DNA of 16,467 nt, taken from assembly GCA_937968035.1 (NCBI GenBank), contig CALBTS010000640.1, positions 1-16,467 of the forward strand. Reading direction: 5' to 3'. Positions 1-6,231 of this stretch are shown here, piece after piece. Every line of letters starts with the position of its first letter. Positions within the stretch are counted from its first letter, which is position 1. Source of the stretch: an uncultured Methanomethylovorans sp. (GTDB taxonomy: Archaea; Halobacteriota; Methanosarcinia; Methanosarcinales; Methanosarcinaceae). Made by a program: the position numbers and the translations under genes. The notes beneath the pieces were generated by a model, which was not told the DNA's origin, ran no database searches, and was given only the letters and a program-made list of their open reading frames with translations.

Positions 1-531
1 CATCTCATCAATACGATATTGGATATTTCTAAAGTAGAAGCAGGAAAAATGGAATTGTATTGTGAGAGATTTTATATTCAAGAGTTATTGGATGATCTAA
101 GTATAGTCATCCATCCTATGGCAGTTAGGAAGAACATAAGATTTGAGATCAATGAACTTACCAATAATGCACAGGTATGTGCAGATAAGACAAAGCTCAA
201 GCAGATAATGTATAACTTGCTTGACAATGCGGTGAAGTTCACCTCTTTTGAGGGGTCTGTGACACTTACTCTGGAACTTATTGACAGTGAATTGCAAGTA
301 TCTGTATCAGACACGGGTATAGGGATCCCTCGGGATGCCATTGATATTATATTCAAACCTTTCAAGCAGGTTGATCCGTCTACCTCGAAGATTTATGGTG
401 GCACCGGGCTTGGGCTTGCACTAGTGAAAGAATTTGTTGGATTGCATAAAGGTAGGGTGTGGGTGGAAAGCGAGGAAGGCAAAGGGTCTACTTTTAAAAT
501 AAGGCTTCCACAGCAGGAACCACTGAACTAG
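1..531 (+). CDS. Sensor histidine kinase, C-terminal part (5' end outside window)
   Basis: The open frame runs from base 1 without a start, so this is the last 176 residues of a larger kinase. It opens in the second dimerisation helix of a HisKA domain (residues 6-16, ILDISKVEAGK). A complete HATPase_c ATP-binding domain follows: N-box NLLDN at 72-76, G1 box DTGIGI at 104-109, F-box FKPF at 118-121 and G2 box GGTGLGL at 133-139. The phospho-accepting histidine should lie some 40 residues upstream, off the window; the His at residue 1 is not it. Such kinases autophosphorylate and pass the phosphate to a response regulator. In methanogens they usually carry PAS or GAF sensor domains, which cannot be seen here. 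The protein ends shortly after the catalytic domain, so no receiver domain is fused at the C-terminus. The TTG at 19 is internal and not a credible start. The signal and partner are unknown. Confidence 0.93.
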   Translation, partial: HLINTILDISKVEAGKMELYCERFYIQELLDDLSIVIHPMAVRKNIRFEINELTNNAQVCADKTKLKQIMYNLLDNAVKFTSFEGSVTLTLELIDSELQVSVSDTGIGIPRDAIDIIFKPFKQVDPSTSKIYGGTGLGLALVKEFVGLHKGRVWVESEEGKGSTFKIRLPQQEPLN

Positions 532-567
532 GGATTTATTCCAAAAATGGTATTTAGTGTATTCCTG

Positions 568-572
568 AAAAA
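568..572 (-). terminator. T-tract downstream of tRNA-Arg
   Basis: Read on the minus strand, a run of five T (CTTTTTC) lies about 13 nt beyond the tRNA 3' end. Archaeal RNA polymerase commonly stops at such T-runs, with tRNA trimming afterwards. No clear hairpin accompanies it. The assignment is an inference from position and composition. Confidence 0.35.
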
Positions 573-584
573 GTGACTCTTTAG

Positions 585-656
585 CGGACCTGCCGGGACT
601 CGAACCCGGGTTCTAAGCTCCGGAGGCTTAAGTGATATCCGCTACACTACAGGTCC
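585..656 (-). tRNA. tRNA-Arg (anticodon CCG)
   Basis: The minus strand folds into a full 72-nt cloverleaf. The acceptor stem is GGACCTG/CAGGTCC with discriminator G. The D-arm stem is GTG(T)/(T)CAC around a loop containing GG. The anticodon stem is TAAGC/GCTTA with loop CTCCGGA, giving anticodon CCG (codon CGG, arginine). There is a 4-nt variable loop, and the T-arm is CCGGG-TTCGAGT-CCCGG. Pair 13-22 would be T-T, the only irregular stem position. CCA is not encoded (the next bases are CTA), and there is no intron. The gene is convergent with the upstream kinase and lies 65 bp downstream of the helicase stop on the same strand. Confidence 0.95.
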
Positions 657-662
657 AGAGAG

Positions 663-683
663 TGAATACCGATAAGGTATTCA
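663..683. terminator. Stem-loop between helicase stop and tRNA-Arg
   Basis: TGAATACC at 663-670 pairs perfectly with GGTATTCA at 676-683 around a 5-nt loop (GATAA), and an outer AGTG/CACT can add pairs. It lies between the helicase stop (722) and the mature tRNA 5' end (656). It could mark the helicase 3' end or be a pre-tRNA leader structure. No T-tract follows it on the minus strand, so a strict terminator role is uncertain. Confidence 0.35.
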
Positions 684-721
684 TCACTGATAAATGTGCT
701 GTTGATGTTTTTTTCAGATGG

Positions 722-1990
722 TCAGCGGCCTTTTGCAGGACGCGGGTTCCTTGATACTGGACGCTGCCTGTTCTGTTTCTGTGGTCTGGCTCTCTGTCCA
801 GGTCCATACTGTTTTCTTGGTGCAGGTTTAGCTGCGTCACCAGTGGCATTTTTTGCCTTTTCCGAATGATAATGGTGTTCTGCAATTTCTATTTCCTGGC
901 ATGTGAGTTTTTCGATACTACGGAGATAATCACGTTCATCGGCAGCACAGAATGAATATGCGACTCCGTCTGATCCTGCTCTTGCCGTACGTCCGATGCG
1001 GTGCACATAATTCTCTGGTTCGTTAGGAAGGTCATAGTTTATAACGTGAGATATATCCTCAATGTCAATTCCACGCGCAGCAATATCGGTTGCAACAAGT
1101 ACCCTCACATTTCCGGACCTGAAGTCATCCATAGCTTTAGTGCGCTGGTTTTGCGATTTATTCCCATGGATGGCATCTGCTTCGATATTGTTCTTATTAA
1201 GCATCAAAGCTACTTTGTTTGCACGATGTTTTGTGCGGGTGAACACCAAGACCGATGTTAAATGGTTATGCTGCAGAAGGCCGAGCAAGAGGTTATCCTT
1301 ATTTTCCTGGTCCACAAAAAAGACGAACTGGTCTATTTTTTCCACAGTCGTTGCCTGTGGAGTGACTTCCACATGGACAGGGCTGGTAAGAAGCTTGCGC
1401 GCAAGTTCTGCTATCTGTGGGGACATAGTAGCAGAAAAGAAAAGAGATTGCCTTTTTACAGGAAGTAAGGACACTATCCGGTACACATCTTTGATAAAGC
1501 CCATGTCAAGCATCCTGTCGGCTTCGTCAAGCACAAAGAACTCAACAGCATTTAGTTTTACATATCCCTGGTCAAGGAGGTCAAGCAATCTCCCTGGGGT
1601 GGCTATCAGGACATCGACACCATGCGATAAGGCCTTTACCTGAGGTCCCTGCCCGACACCACCAAATACAACAGTGTGCCGGAACCTTATGAACTGCCCA
1701 TAAGTGGCAAAGCTCTCCCCTATCTGCGCTGCAAGCTCTCTTGTAGGCGCAAGTACAAGTACTCTTGGCATTCCAGGCTTAGCAGGTCTGTTCATCTCAG
1801 AAAGTTTTTGAAGGATCGGCAATACGAATGCGGCGGTCTTGCCTGTACCGGTCTGTGCAATGCCTATCAGATCCCTGTTATCCAACAAGTGGGGTATAGC
1901 CTGTGCCTGTATCGGGGTAGGGGTAGTGTATCCTTCATTTTCGAGAGCTCTTTGAAGTGGTTTTTTGATCTTTAGGTTTTCAAATGACAT
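722..1990 (-). CDS. DEAD-box ATP-dependent RNA helicase, RhlE-like
   Basis: This 422-residue protein has every superfamily-2 helicase motif in order. They are the Q-motif (F3 and [10 protein letters not shown]28), motif I AQTGTGKT 45-52, Ia PTREL 82-86, Ib TPGR 131-134, II DEAD 155-158, III SAT 186-188, [11 protein letters not shown] 300-309 and [12 protein letters not shown] 330-339. A C-terminal tail of about 50 residues is rich in Lys, Arg, Gln and Pro and probably binds RNA. Such enzymes use ATP to open short RNA duplexes during ribosome assembly, decay and growth at low temperature. The ATG at 1990 is preceded by AAGAGGTAAA, a good ribosome-binding site. A related gene in Methanococcoides burtonii (deaD) is cold-regulated and has a long 5' leader, and the long AT-rich region upstream here would fit that. 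The RhlE subgroup call rests on motif flavour only. Confidence 0.97.
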   Translation of the reverse strand: MSFENLKIKKPLQRALENEGYTTPTPIQAQAIPHLLDNRDLIGIAQTGTGKTAAFVLPILQKLSEMNRPAKPGMPRVLVLAPTRELAAQIGESFATYGQFIRFRHTVVFGGVGQGPQVKALSHGVDVLIATPGRLLDLLDQGYVKLNAVEFFVLDEADRMLDMGFIKDVYRIVSLLPVKRQSLFFSATMSPQIAELARKLLTSPVHVEVTPQATTVEKIDQFVFFVDQENKDNLLLGLLQHNHLTSVLVFTRTKHRANKVALMLNKNNIEADAIHGNKSQNQRTKAMDDFRSGNVRVLVATDIAARGIDIEDISHVINYDLPNEPENYVHRIGRTARAGSDGVAYSFCAADERDYLRSIEKLTCQEIEIAEHHYHSEKAKNATGDAAKPAPRKQYGPGQRARPQKQNRQRPVSRNPRPAKGR

Positions 1991-2052
1991 TTTACCTCTT
2001 GATTTAATAACACAGGGACAGACTTAATTGCAGACTCACATTCAGGATAGGT

Positions 2053-2101
2053 AAATTGAAGGCCACAGCACGGCAAAAAGCTCAGTGCAGAGCTTCAATT
2101 T
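2053..2101 (-). promoter_or_regulatory. Inverted repeat with competing inner hairpin in presumed helicase 5' leader
   Basis: AAATTGAAG (2053-2061) is the exact complement of CTTCAATTT (2093-2101), enclosing a 31-nt loop. Inside it, AGCTC (2079-2083) and GAGCT (2090-2094) form a 5-bp hairpin with a 6-nt loop. The two folds share bases 2093-2094, so they compete in full form. The element begins about 60 bp upstream of the helicase ATG and would be transcribed if the promoter lies near 2158-2193. A regulatory role is an inference; the base pairing is directly visible. Confidence 0.4.
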
Positions 2102-2117
2102 TATTTTACGGCTCATA

Positions 2118-2130
2118 TGTTCCCGGAACA
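2118..2130. promoter_or_regulatory. 13-bp perfect palindrome, operator-like
   Basis: TGTTCC-C-GGAACA is a perfect inverted repeat around one central base, 128 bp upstream of the helicase start. It falls close to where transcription would begin if the box at 2158-2164 is used. This is the shape of a binding site for a dimeric regulator. No factor can be named and the site could be chance. Confidence 0.3.
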
Positions 2131-2157
2131 AAAGAATCTAGTTTTTAGCATATCATC

Positions 2158-2193
2158 TATTTATTTTTTCCCCGTGTGCATATATTATGATAA
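2158..2193 (-). promoter_or_regulatory. Candidate archaeal promoter(s) for the DEAD-box helicase
   Basis: Two boxes can be read on the minus strand. ATAAATA (2164-2158) follows a purine-rich GAAAA stretch resembling a BRE. TTTATCATA (2193-2185) follows GGAAAA. With the usual spacing of about 25-27 nt to the start site, either gives a helicase leader of roughly 145-170 nt. Which one is used cannot be decided from sequence. Confidence 0.35.
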
Positions 2194-2325
2194 ATTTTCC
2201 GGCTAATTCTAGCAGATGAGTTCATTGAACAACTTTTTATTATTTTAATCTATTTGCAACTTACTTTTTCCACGGTTTTTTTCAATTGACATAAAGACCA
2301 CAGTTACAAAAATAATTAGGCATAC

Positions 2326-2333
2326 TTTATATA
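2326..2333 (+). promoter_or_regulatory. TATA box, probable promoter of the CDGSH gene
   Basis: TTTATATA followed by TAAT is a near-consensus archaeal TATA element. Initiation about 27 nt downstream (around 2357) would give a 5' leader of about 105 nt before the ATG at 2462. It is nearly symmetric, so use toward the helicase cannot be excluded, but that leader would exceed 300 nt. Confidence 0.5.
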
Positions 2334-2461
2334 TAATATTAAATATTTGTTCTAATTTTTACTTTGTTTACCAGTTCAGACGGAGATAATTACGTGTTTC
2401 TACTCAAGCTGAATCAAAAACAATATTAACTTATGAATATTAGTAGAAGTTGGGGATTATC

Positions 2462-2683
2462 ATGACACATGCAGAAAAGACGATTTCTCATAAAAAACCC
2501 TCTATAGAGATCACAAAAAATGGTCCTTATATTGTAAAGAATGTTGATCACTTGATCAGTTCACAAGGTGCTTCTTTGTCAACTCAACCTGTAATGGCTT
2601 TGTGCAGGTGCGGAGGGTCCGCCAATAAACCTTTCTGTGACGGCACTCACAACTCTATTGATTTTGAAGATGATAAAACCTGA
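2462..2683 (+). CDS. Small CDGSH-type iron-sulfur protein
   Basis: This 73-residue protein has a complete CDGSH motif: Cys48-x-Cys50, then Ser53, Pro57, Cys59-Asp60-Gly61-Thr62 and His63. The three cysteines and one histidine bind a [2Fe-2S] cluster in this family (related to mitoNEET). The cluster is redox-active and labile, and cellular roles in archaea are poorly known. I see no signal peptide or membrane segment, so it should be cytosolic. The frame is also open from a TTG at 2450, but the ATG at 2462 is preferred: GGGG at 2452-2455 gives a weak ribosome-binding site and the extra four residues add nothing. It is a single-gene unit, divergent from the helicase and convergent with the DUF1641 gene. 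It sits beside another redox unit (SQR-like flavoprotein/DUF1641), which hints at a shared redox or sulfur theme but does not prove one. Confidence 0.9.
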   Translation: MTHAEKTISHKKPSIEITKNGPYIVKNVDHLISSQGASLSTQPVMALCRCGGSANKPFCDGTHNSIDFEDDKT

Positions 2684-2687
2684 GAAA

Positions 2688-2719
2688 AAGAAGATGCTCC
2701 TCAAAAGGAGCTTCTTCTT
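2688..2719. terminator. Bidirectional hairpin terminator
   Basis: GCTCCT (2696-2701) pairs with AGGAGC (2706-2711) around loop CAAA. After one T-T mismatch the stem continues for seven pairs (2688-2694 with 2713-2719). It sits between the stop of the CDGSH gene (2683) and the stop of the convergent DUF1641 gene (2718-2720), overlapping the latter. A-rich sequence on the left and T-rich on the right would support termination in both directions. Confidence 0.65.
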
Positions 2720-3086
2720 AACCATCTTTTGTTGCCCTTCCCAGGGCCTTGATCAGTTCTATCATAATGCCCATGCCTTTCTGGAAGTCTTCATCCTGTG
2801 TCTGCTTCAGCAAGCCTCCAATACCGATCTTTGGCGGCTGAAGGAGGGCTTTATCAAGCGCTGGGTCCTGAAGACCTCTTTCCATCACATCAACCAGGTC
2901 CGTACTCATGATGGTATTAGTTATCTTTAGAACTGTTGACATCAGTCGTGCAATACCACGGGCTGTCTCATCGTTTATATAGTTCTGCACTATACCTGCT
3001 GTTCTCACAAGATCAAGAATTGCTTCAACATCAGTTGGTGTTATTTCAATTCCTGATATTTTGTCTGTATTGTTTTCAGCTGTCAT
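2718..3086 (-). CDS. DUF1641 family protein
   Basis: This 122-residue protein is predicted largely helical. Its C-terminal section (GIGGLLKQTQDEDFQKGMGI followed by a run ending in IKALGRA) matches the Gly-Leu-rich signature of the DUF1641 family (Pfam PF07849). The biochemical function of that family is not established to my knowledge. There are no cysteines, no transmembrane segment and no catalytic motif. It lies 12 bp downstream of the SQR-like flavoprotein gene with ribosome-binding site GGAGAG just before its ATG, so the two are almost certainly co-transcribed. I infer an accessory or partner role for the flavoprotein. The gene ends in a hairpin shared with the convergent CDGSH gene. 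The start is the only ATG near the ribosome-binding site. Confidence 0.85.
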   Translation of the reverse strand: MTAENNTDKISGIEITPTDVEAILDLVRTAGIVQNYINDETARGIARLMSTVLKITNTIMSTDLVDVMERGLQDPALDKALLQPPKIGIGGLLKQTQDEDFQKGMGIMIELIKALGRATKDG

Positions 3087-3098
3087 AGTCCTCTCTCC

Positions 3099-4289
3099 TC
3101 AGAACATTCCCTTTACACTGATGTCCCAGTGTATGTGATAGTACATGCGGTAGAAGAACCAGCCCATCTTTGTGGTTGTGAAAGGAGCTGGTGGCACACC
3201 ATATTTCCAGGTTGCGATGTATCCTCTTCCCTGGGTGGAAGGTGATTCCAGTTCAGTGACAATGGGACATCCTGTTTCTCCTCTATAAGGAGTTTTGATC
3301 TTATTCCCGTAAATATCGTTTATAAGGTTCTGGCTCACCGCTATAGCCTGGTAATGAGCACCAATCCCTGTTTTGAGGATATCGGCAGGACCAAGATCTC
3401 CGAGTACATATACATTGTCATAGTTGCCTGCAGGTCCTCTGTATTGAAGTGTGACTTTGTCTGCGGACAACCATCCCTTTTCATCCGCAAGGCCGGAATC
3501 TATCAGCACCTGTGGAGCTTTGTGTGGTGGGACCGTGATCAAAAGATCATAATTGATCGTAGCTCCATTCTTTGATGTCAGCTCCTTTTTGTTTGCATCC
3601 ACACTGGCCAGCGGGAAATTCCTTATGACCTCAACGTTCTTTTGTTTGAACTGTCCTGTAACAAGCTTGTTGAATTCCGGTGGTCCGATGGGCTCCATGG
3701 GCCAGACAAGAGTCAACTGTACATCATCCCGGTTCTTCTTGACATTACGCAGATAGCTATCCAGCATAAAGGTGAATTTCACCGGTGCACCCGGGCAAGG
3801 CACGGGCATGGAGGCTACAGAAACTACAACCTTTCCTCCTTTTATGTTCTTTACCAAGTCCCTTACCTTGAAAGCATCCTCCATGGATGTGTAGAATGTG
3901 TTCAGATCATCTGCAAGTCCCGGGACCGCATTAATGTCAGCTCTGCATCCCATTGCAATGACAAGATGATCATAAGTGTATTTTTTATCACTTTTGACTG
4001 TGACCTCTTTATTCTTAAGGTCTACAGCTGTCACTTCACCATCCTTTCCGAAAAAAGTATTCACCCTTGGGCTTATAAGTTTCTTTCGTGGTCTTGTGAT
4101 CTCTTCTGGTGTATAGAGCTCAAAGGGAATAAAAGTAAAACCACCCTGGTTTATATTCAGATCGGTTTTGTCAAGGATAGTTATTTCTAATTCCTCTCTG
4201 GCGATCTTATTCCTGAACTCTCTGGCTAATACATTGGCTACAACCGATCCGGCATAGCCTGCTCCCAAAATCAGTACCTTTTCTTTCAT
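3099..4289 (-). CDS. Sulfide:quinone oxidoreductase-like FAD flavoprotein
   Basis: The 396-residue protein belongs to the pyridine-nucleotide-disulfide/SQR superfamily. It has an N-terminal FAD-binding fold (GAGYAG 9-14, acidic Asp40 ending the second strand), a second Rossmann-type half and GDLG at 297-300 contacting FAD. Three cysteines (115, 165 in PVPCPGAP, 341 in ETGCPIVTE) fall in the spacing seen in true SQRs, where a cysteine pair handles the sulfide-derived polysulfide. The C-terminus (residues 376-396, aromatic and amphipathic) resembles the membrane-anchoring tail of SQRs. In a methanogen the electron acceptor could be methanophenazine; this is inference. NADH-dehydrogenase-like or flavocytochrome-c sulfide dehydrogenase-like activity is an alternative. 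The start is taken at ATG 4289 because GGGAG lies five bases upstream. The GTG at 4307 and ATG at 4301 overlap that site. DUF1641 follows 12 bp downstream. Confidence 0.88.
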   Translation of the reverse strand: MKEKVLILGAGYAGSVVANVLAREFRNKIAREELEITILDKTDLNINQGGFTFIPFELYTPEEITRPRKKLISPRVNTFFGKDGEVTAVDLKNKEVTVKSDKKYTYDHLVIAMGCRADINAVPGLADDLNTFYTSMEDAFKVRDLVKNIKGGKVVVSVASMPVPCPGAPVKFTFMLDSYLRNVKKNRDDVQLTLVWPMEPIGPPEFNKLVTGQFKQKNVEVIRNFPLASVDANKKELTSKNGATINYDLLITVPPHKAPQVLIDSGLADEKGWLSADKVTLQYRGPAGNYDNVYVLGDLGPADILKTGIGAHYQAIAVSQNLINDIYGNKIKTPYRGETGCPIVTELESPSTQGRGYIATWKYGVPPAPFTTTKMGWFFYRMYYHIHWDISVKGMF

Positions 4290-4359
4290 ATTAACTCCCA
4301 TTTTCACTATGAGTCGTTTTTTGGATATATGTTACGGTACTGATAGTTTTTCTTTGTAG

Positions 4360-4367
4360 TATTTAAG
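4360..4367 (-). promoter_or_regulatory. Candidate TATA box for the SQR-like/DUF1641 unit
   Basis: On the minus strand CTTAAATA is a reasonable archaeal TATA element. Transcription would start near 4337, leaving a leader of about 48 nt before ATG 4289. Just upstream (4375-4382) is the palindrome AAGTACTT within a larger imperfect repeat (4373-4385), a possible regulator site. A second AT-rich box at 4322-4330 lies too close to the start to be a good promoter. Confidence 0.4.
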
Positions 4368-4444
4368 AAAATGGAAGTACTTTCCAAAAAAGACTTTTAA
4401 CAGCAGTTCTATCTCAAAAATCTTTCAGAGCCAACACTAGCGGC

Positions 4445-4491
4445 TTAATGAAATAAAATAAAAGAAGAGGGTTACAGATCAGATCTGTAAC
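4445..4491 (-). terminator. Terminator of the rpo-ribosomal protein-EF operon
   Basis: GTTACAGAT (4471-4479) pairs perfectly with ATCTGTAAC (4483-4491) around a 3-nt loop. On the minus strand it is followed by a pyrimidine/T-rich tract (CTTCTTTTATTTTATTTC, 4451-4468). It begins 10 bp beyond the rps10 stop. This is the clear 3' boundary of the long operon before the divergently spaced SQR promoter region. Confidence 0.75.
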
Positions 4492-4500
4492 TTTATGTTT

Positions 4501-4845
<345 letters not shown>

Positions 4846-6114
4846 TTATTTCTGTTTGACACTCATGCACATGCCGGCAGCAATGGTCATTCCCATATCA
4901 CGGATGGCAAACCTTCCAAGCTGTGGAATGGATTTTACAGGCTCGATACACATTGGCTTTGTTGGCCTAACGGTTACAATTGCCGCATCTCCAGCCTTTA
5001 TAAAGGTTGGGTTCTCTTCCTTGGCCTGTCCTGTCTTGGGGTCAAGTTTCTTGTCTATTGACATAAGAGTACATGCGGTCTGTGTGGTGTGGCAGTGGAA
5101 TACTGGTGTATATCCGACAGTGATCGCAGATGGGTGCTGGAGTACCACTATCTGTGCACTGAATTCTTCGGCAACGCTTGGTGGGTTGTCACTGTGTCCG
5201 CATACGTCTCCTCTGCGCACGTCAGCCTTTCCTACACCTCTGACGTTCCAGCCAATGTTGTCACCAGGTCCAGCCTGAGGGATTTCCTCATGGTGCATTT
5301 CAATGGACTTTACTTCTCCACCTGCGCCAGTTGGCATGAATACTACCTTGTCACCTTTCTTCATTATACCGGTCTCTACTCTGCCTACTGGCACAGTTCC
5401 GATACCGGAGATGGTGTATGCATCCTGCACGGGGATCCTGAGCGGAAGCTTGTCCGGCTTTTCTGGAGTCTTGAGTGCGTTAAGCGCATCAAGGATGGAT
5501 GGTCCCTTGTACCATGGTGTATTTGCACTTGGGGATGTCTTAATATTGTCACCCTCAAATGCAGAGGTTGGAATGAATGGGATCTCAGATGCCTTGAAAC
5601 CGACCATGCCGAGCAACTGTGAAACCTGTTCCTTTACTTCCTTGTACCTTTCTTCGCTGTACTTTGCTGCGTCCATCTTGTTGACGGCAATGATCAGCTG
5701 GTTGATACCAAGGGTTCTGGACAGGAATATGTGTTCTTTTGTCTGTGCCATGACTCCATCGGGTGCGGCGACCACAAGGATTGCAGCGTCTGCCTGGGAT
5801 GCGCCTGTGATCATGTTCTTGACGAAGTCACGGTGTCCTGGACAGTCCACGACTGTGAAATAGAATTTGTCGGTGTCGAACCTTCTGTGGGCGATATCGA
5901 TGGTGATACCTCTTTCCCTTTCTTCCTTAAGGGAGTCCATAACCCATGCAAATGCGAAGGACTCTTTTCCTTTCTCTCTTGCTTCCTGCTTGTATTTCTC
6001 TATCATGTGAGCAGGTACTGCTCCGGTTTCGAACATCAATCTTCCGACAAGTGTTGATTTGCCGTGGTCAATGTGACCGATGACTGCTAAGTTCATGTGT
6101 GGTTTCTCAGCCAT
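4846..6114 (-). CDS. tuf: Translation elongation factor 1-alpha (aEF-1A/EF-Tu)
   Basis: The 422-residue GTPase delivers aminoacyl-tRNA to the ribosomal A site. The G-domain motifs are intact: P-loop GHIDHGKS 13-20, switch I RGITID 68-73, DCPGH 90-94 and NKMD 145-148. Domains II and III follow (for example [11 protein letters not shown] in domain III), giving the length usual for archaeal EF-1A. ATG 6114 has AGGAGACG upstream. A 115-bp gap holding a strong stem-loop separates it from fusA, the longest gap in the operon. This may allow separate tuning of EF-1A, which is normally needed in excess over EF-2. An upstream TTTAAA (about 6175-6180) could act as an internal promoter, but this is weak evidence. 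rps10 follows 33 bp downstream. Confidence 0.98.
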   Translation of the reverse strand: MAEKPHMNLAVIGHIDHGKSTLVGRLMFETGAVPAHMIEKYKQEAREKGKESFAFAWVMDSLKEERERGITIDIAHRRFDTDKFYFTVVDCPGHRDFVKNMITGASQADAAILVVAAPDGVMAQTKEHIFLSRTLGINQLIIAVNKMDAAKYSEERYKEVKEQVSQLLGMVGFKASEIPFIPTSAFEGDNIKTSPSANTPWYKGPSILDALNALKTPEKPDKLPLRIPVQDAYTISGIGTVPVGRVETGIMKKGDKVVFMPTGAGGEVKSIEMHHEEIPQAGPGDNIGWNVRGVGKADVRRGDVCGHSDNPPSVAEEFSAQIVVLQHPSAITVGYTPVFHCHTTQTACTLMSIDKKLDPKTGQAKEENPTFIKAGDAAIVTVRPTKPMCIEPVKSIPQLGRFAIRDMGMTIAAGMCMSVKQK

Positions 6115-6193
6115 TTAAATCGTCTCCTATTTGATATTGCTTAAGTATGATTTGTCCTAATAGTTTTTTCTACGTTTAAACCTTTCCGAGGAA

Positions 6194-6231
6194 AAGCTGT
6201 AGGATAAAGGCATAAGCCTTCTCCACAGCTT
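6194..6231 (-). promoter_or_regulatory. Stem-loop in fusA-tuf intergenic region
   Basis: The 38-nt element folds with AAGCTGT/ACAGCTT (7 bp), GGA/TCC (3 bp) and AAGGC/GCCTT (5 bp) around loop ATAA, interrupted only by 1-2-nt bulges. It overlaps the fusA stop codon (6230-6232) and on the minus strand is followed by TTTTCC. Possible roles are partial termination, RNA processing between fusA and tuf, or 3'-end protection. The pairing is visible; the role is inferred. Confidence 0.5.

Larger units (their letters stand above)
1991..2461. other. Non-coding divergent region between helicase and CDGSH genes
   Basis: About 470 bp of AT-rich sequence separates the divergent helicase and CDGSH genes, and no convincing gene is present. 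It holds candidate TATA boxes for both directions (2158-2193 for the minus strand, 2326-2333 for the plus strand). It also holds a 9-bp inverted repeat (2053-2061 with 2093-2101) and a 13-bp palindrome (2118-2130). The leader before the CDGSH start contains two very short open frames. The size suggests long 5' leaders on one or both transcripts. Confidence 0.8.

Noticed and set aside
1..3. First histidine in the window as the phospho-accepting residue
   Set aside because: It lies in the second HisKA helix just before the LDISKVEAGK segment; the true H-box should be about 40 residues upstream, outside the window.
628..885. 85-codon open frame on the minus strand across the helicase end and tRNA
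   Set aside because: It overlaps both the tRNA gene and the helicase C-terminus in another frame and has no family resemblance.
1062..1643. 193-codon plus-strand frame opposite the helicase
   Set aside because: It is an antisense shadow of conserved helicase codons with a Ser/Arg-rich random-looking composition.
4290..4307. GTG 4307 or ATG 4301 as the start of the SQR-like protein
   Set aside because: These codons overlap the GGGAG that serves ATG 4289, and the FAD-binding strand begins directly after Met-Lys-Glu-Lys from 4289.
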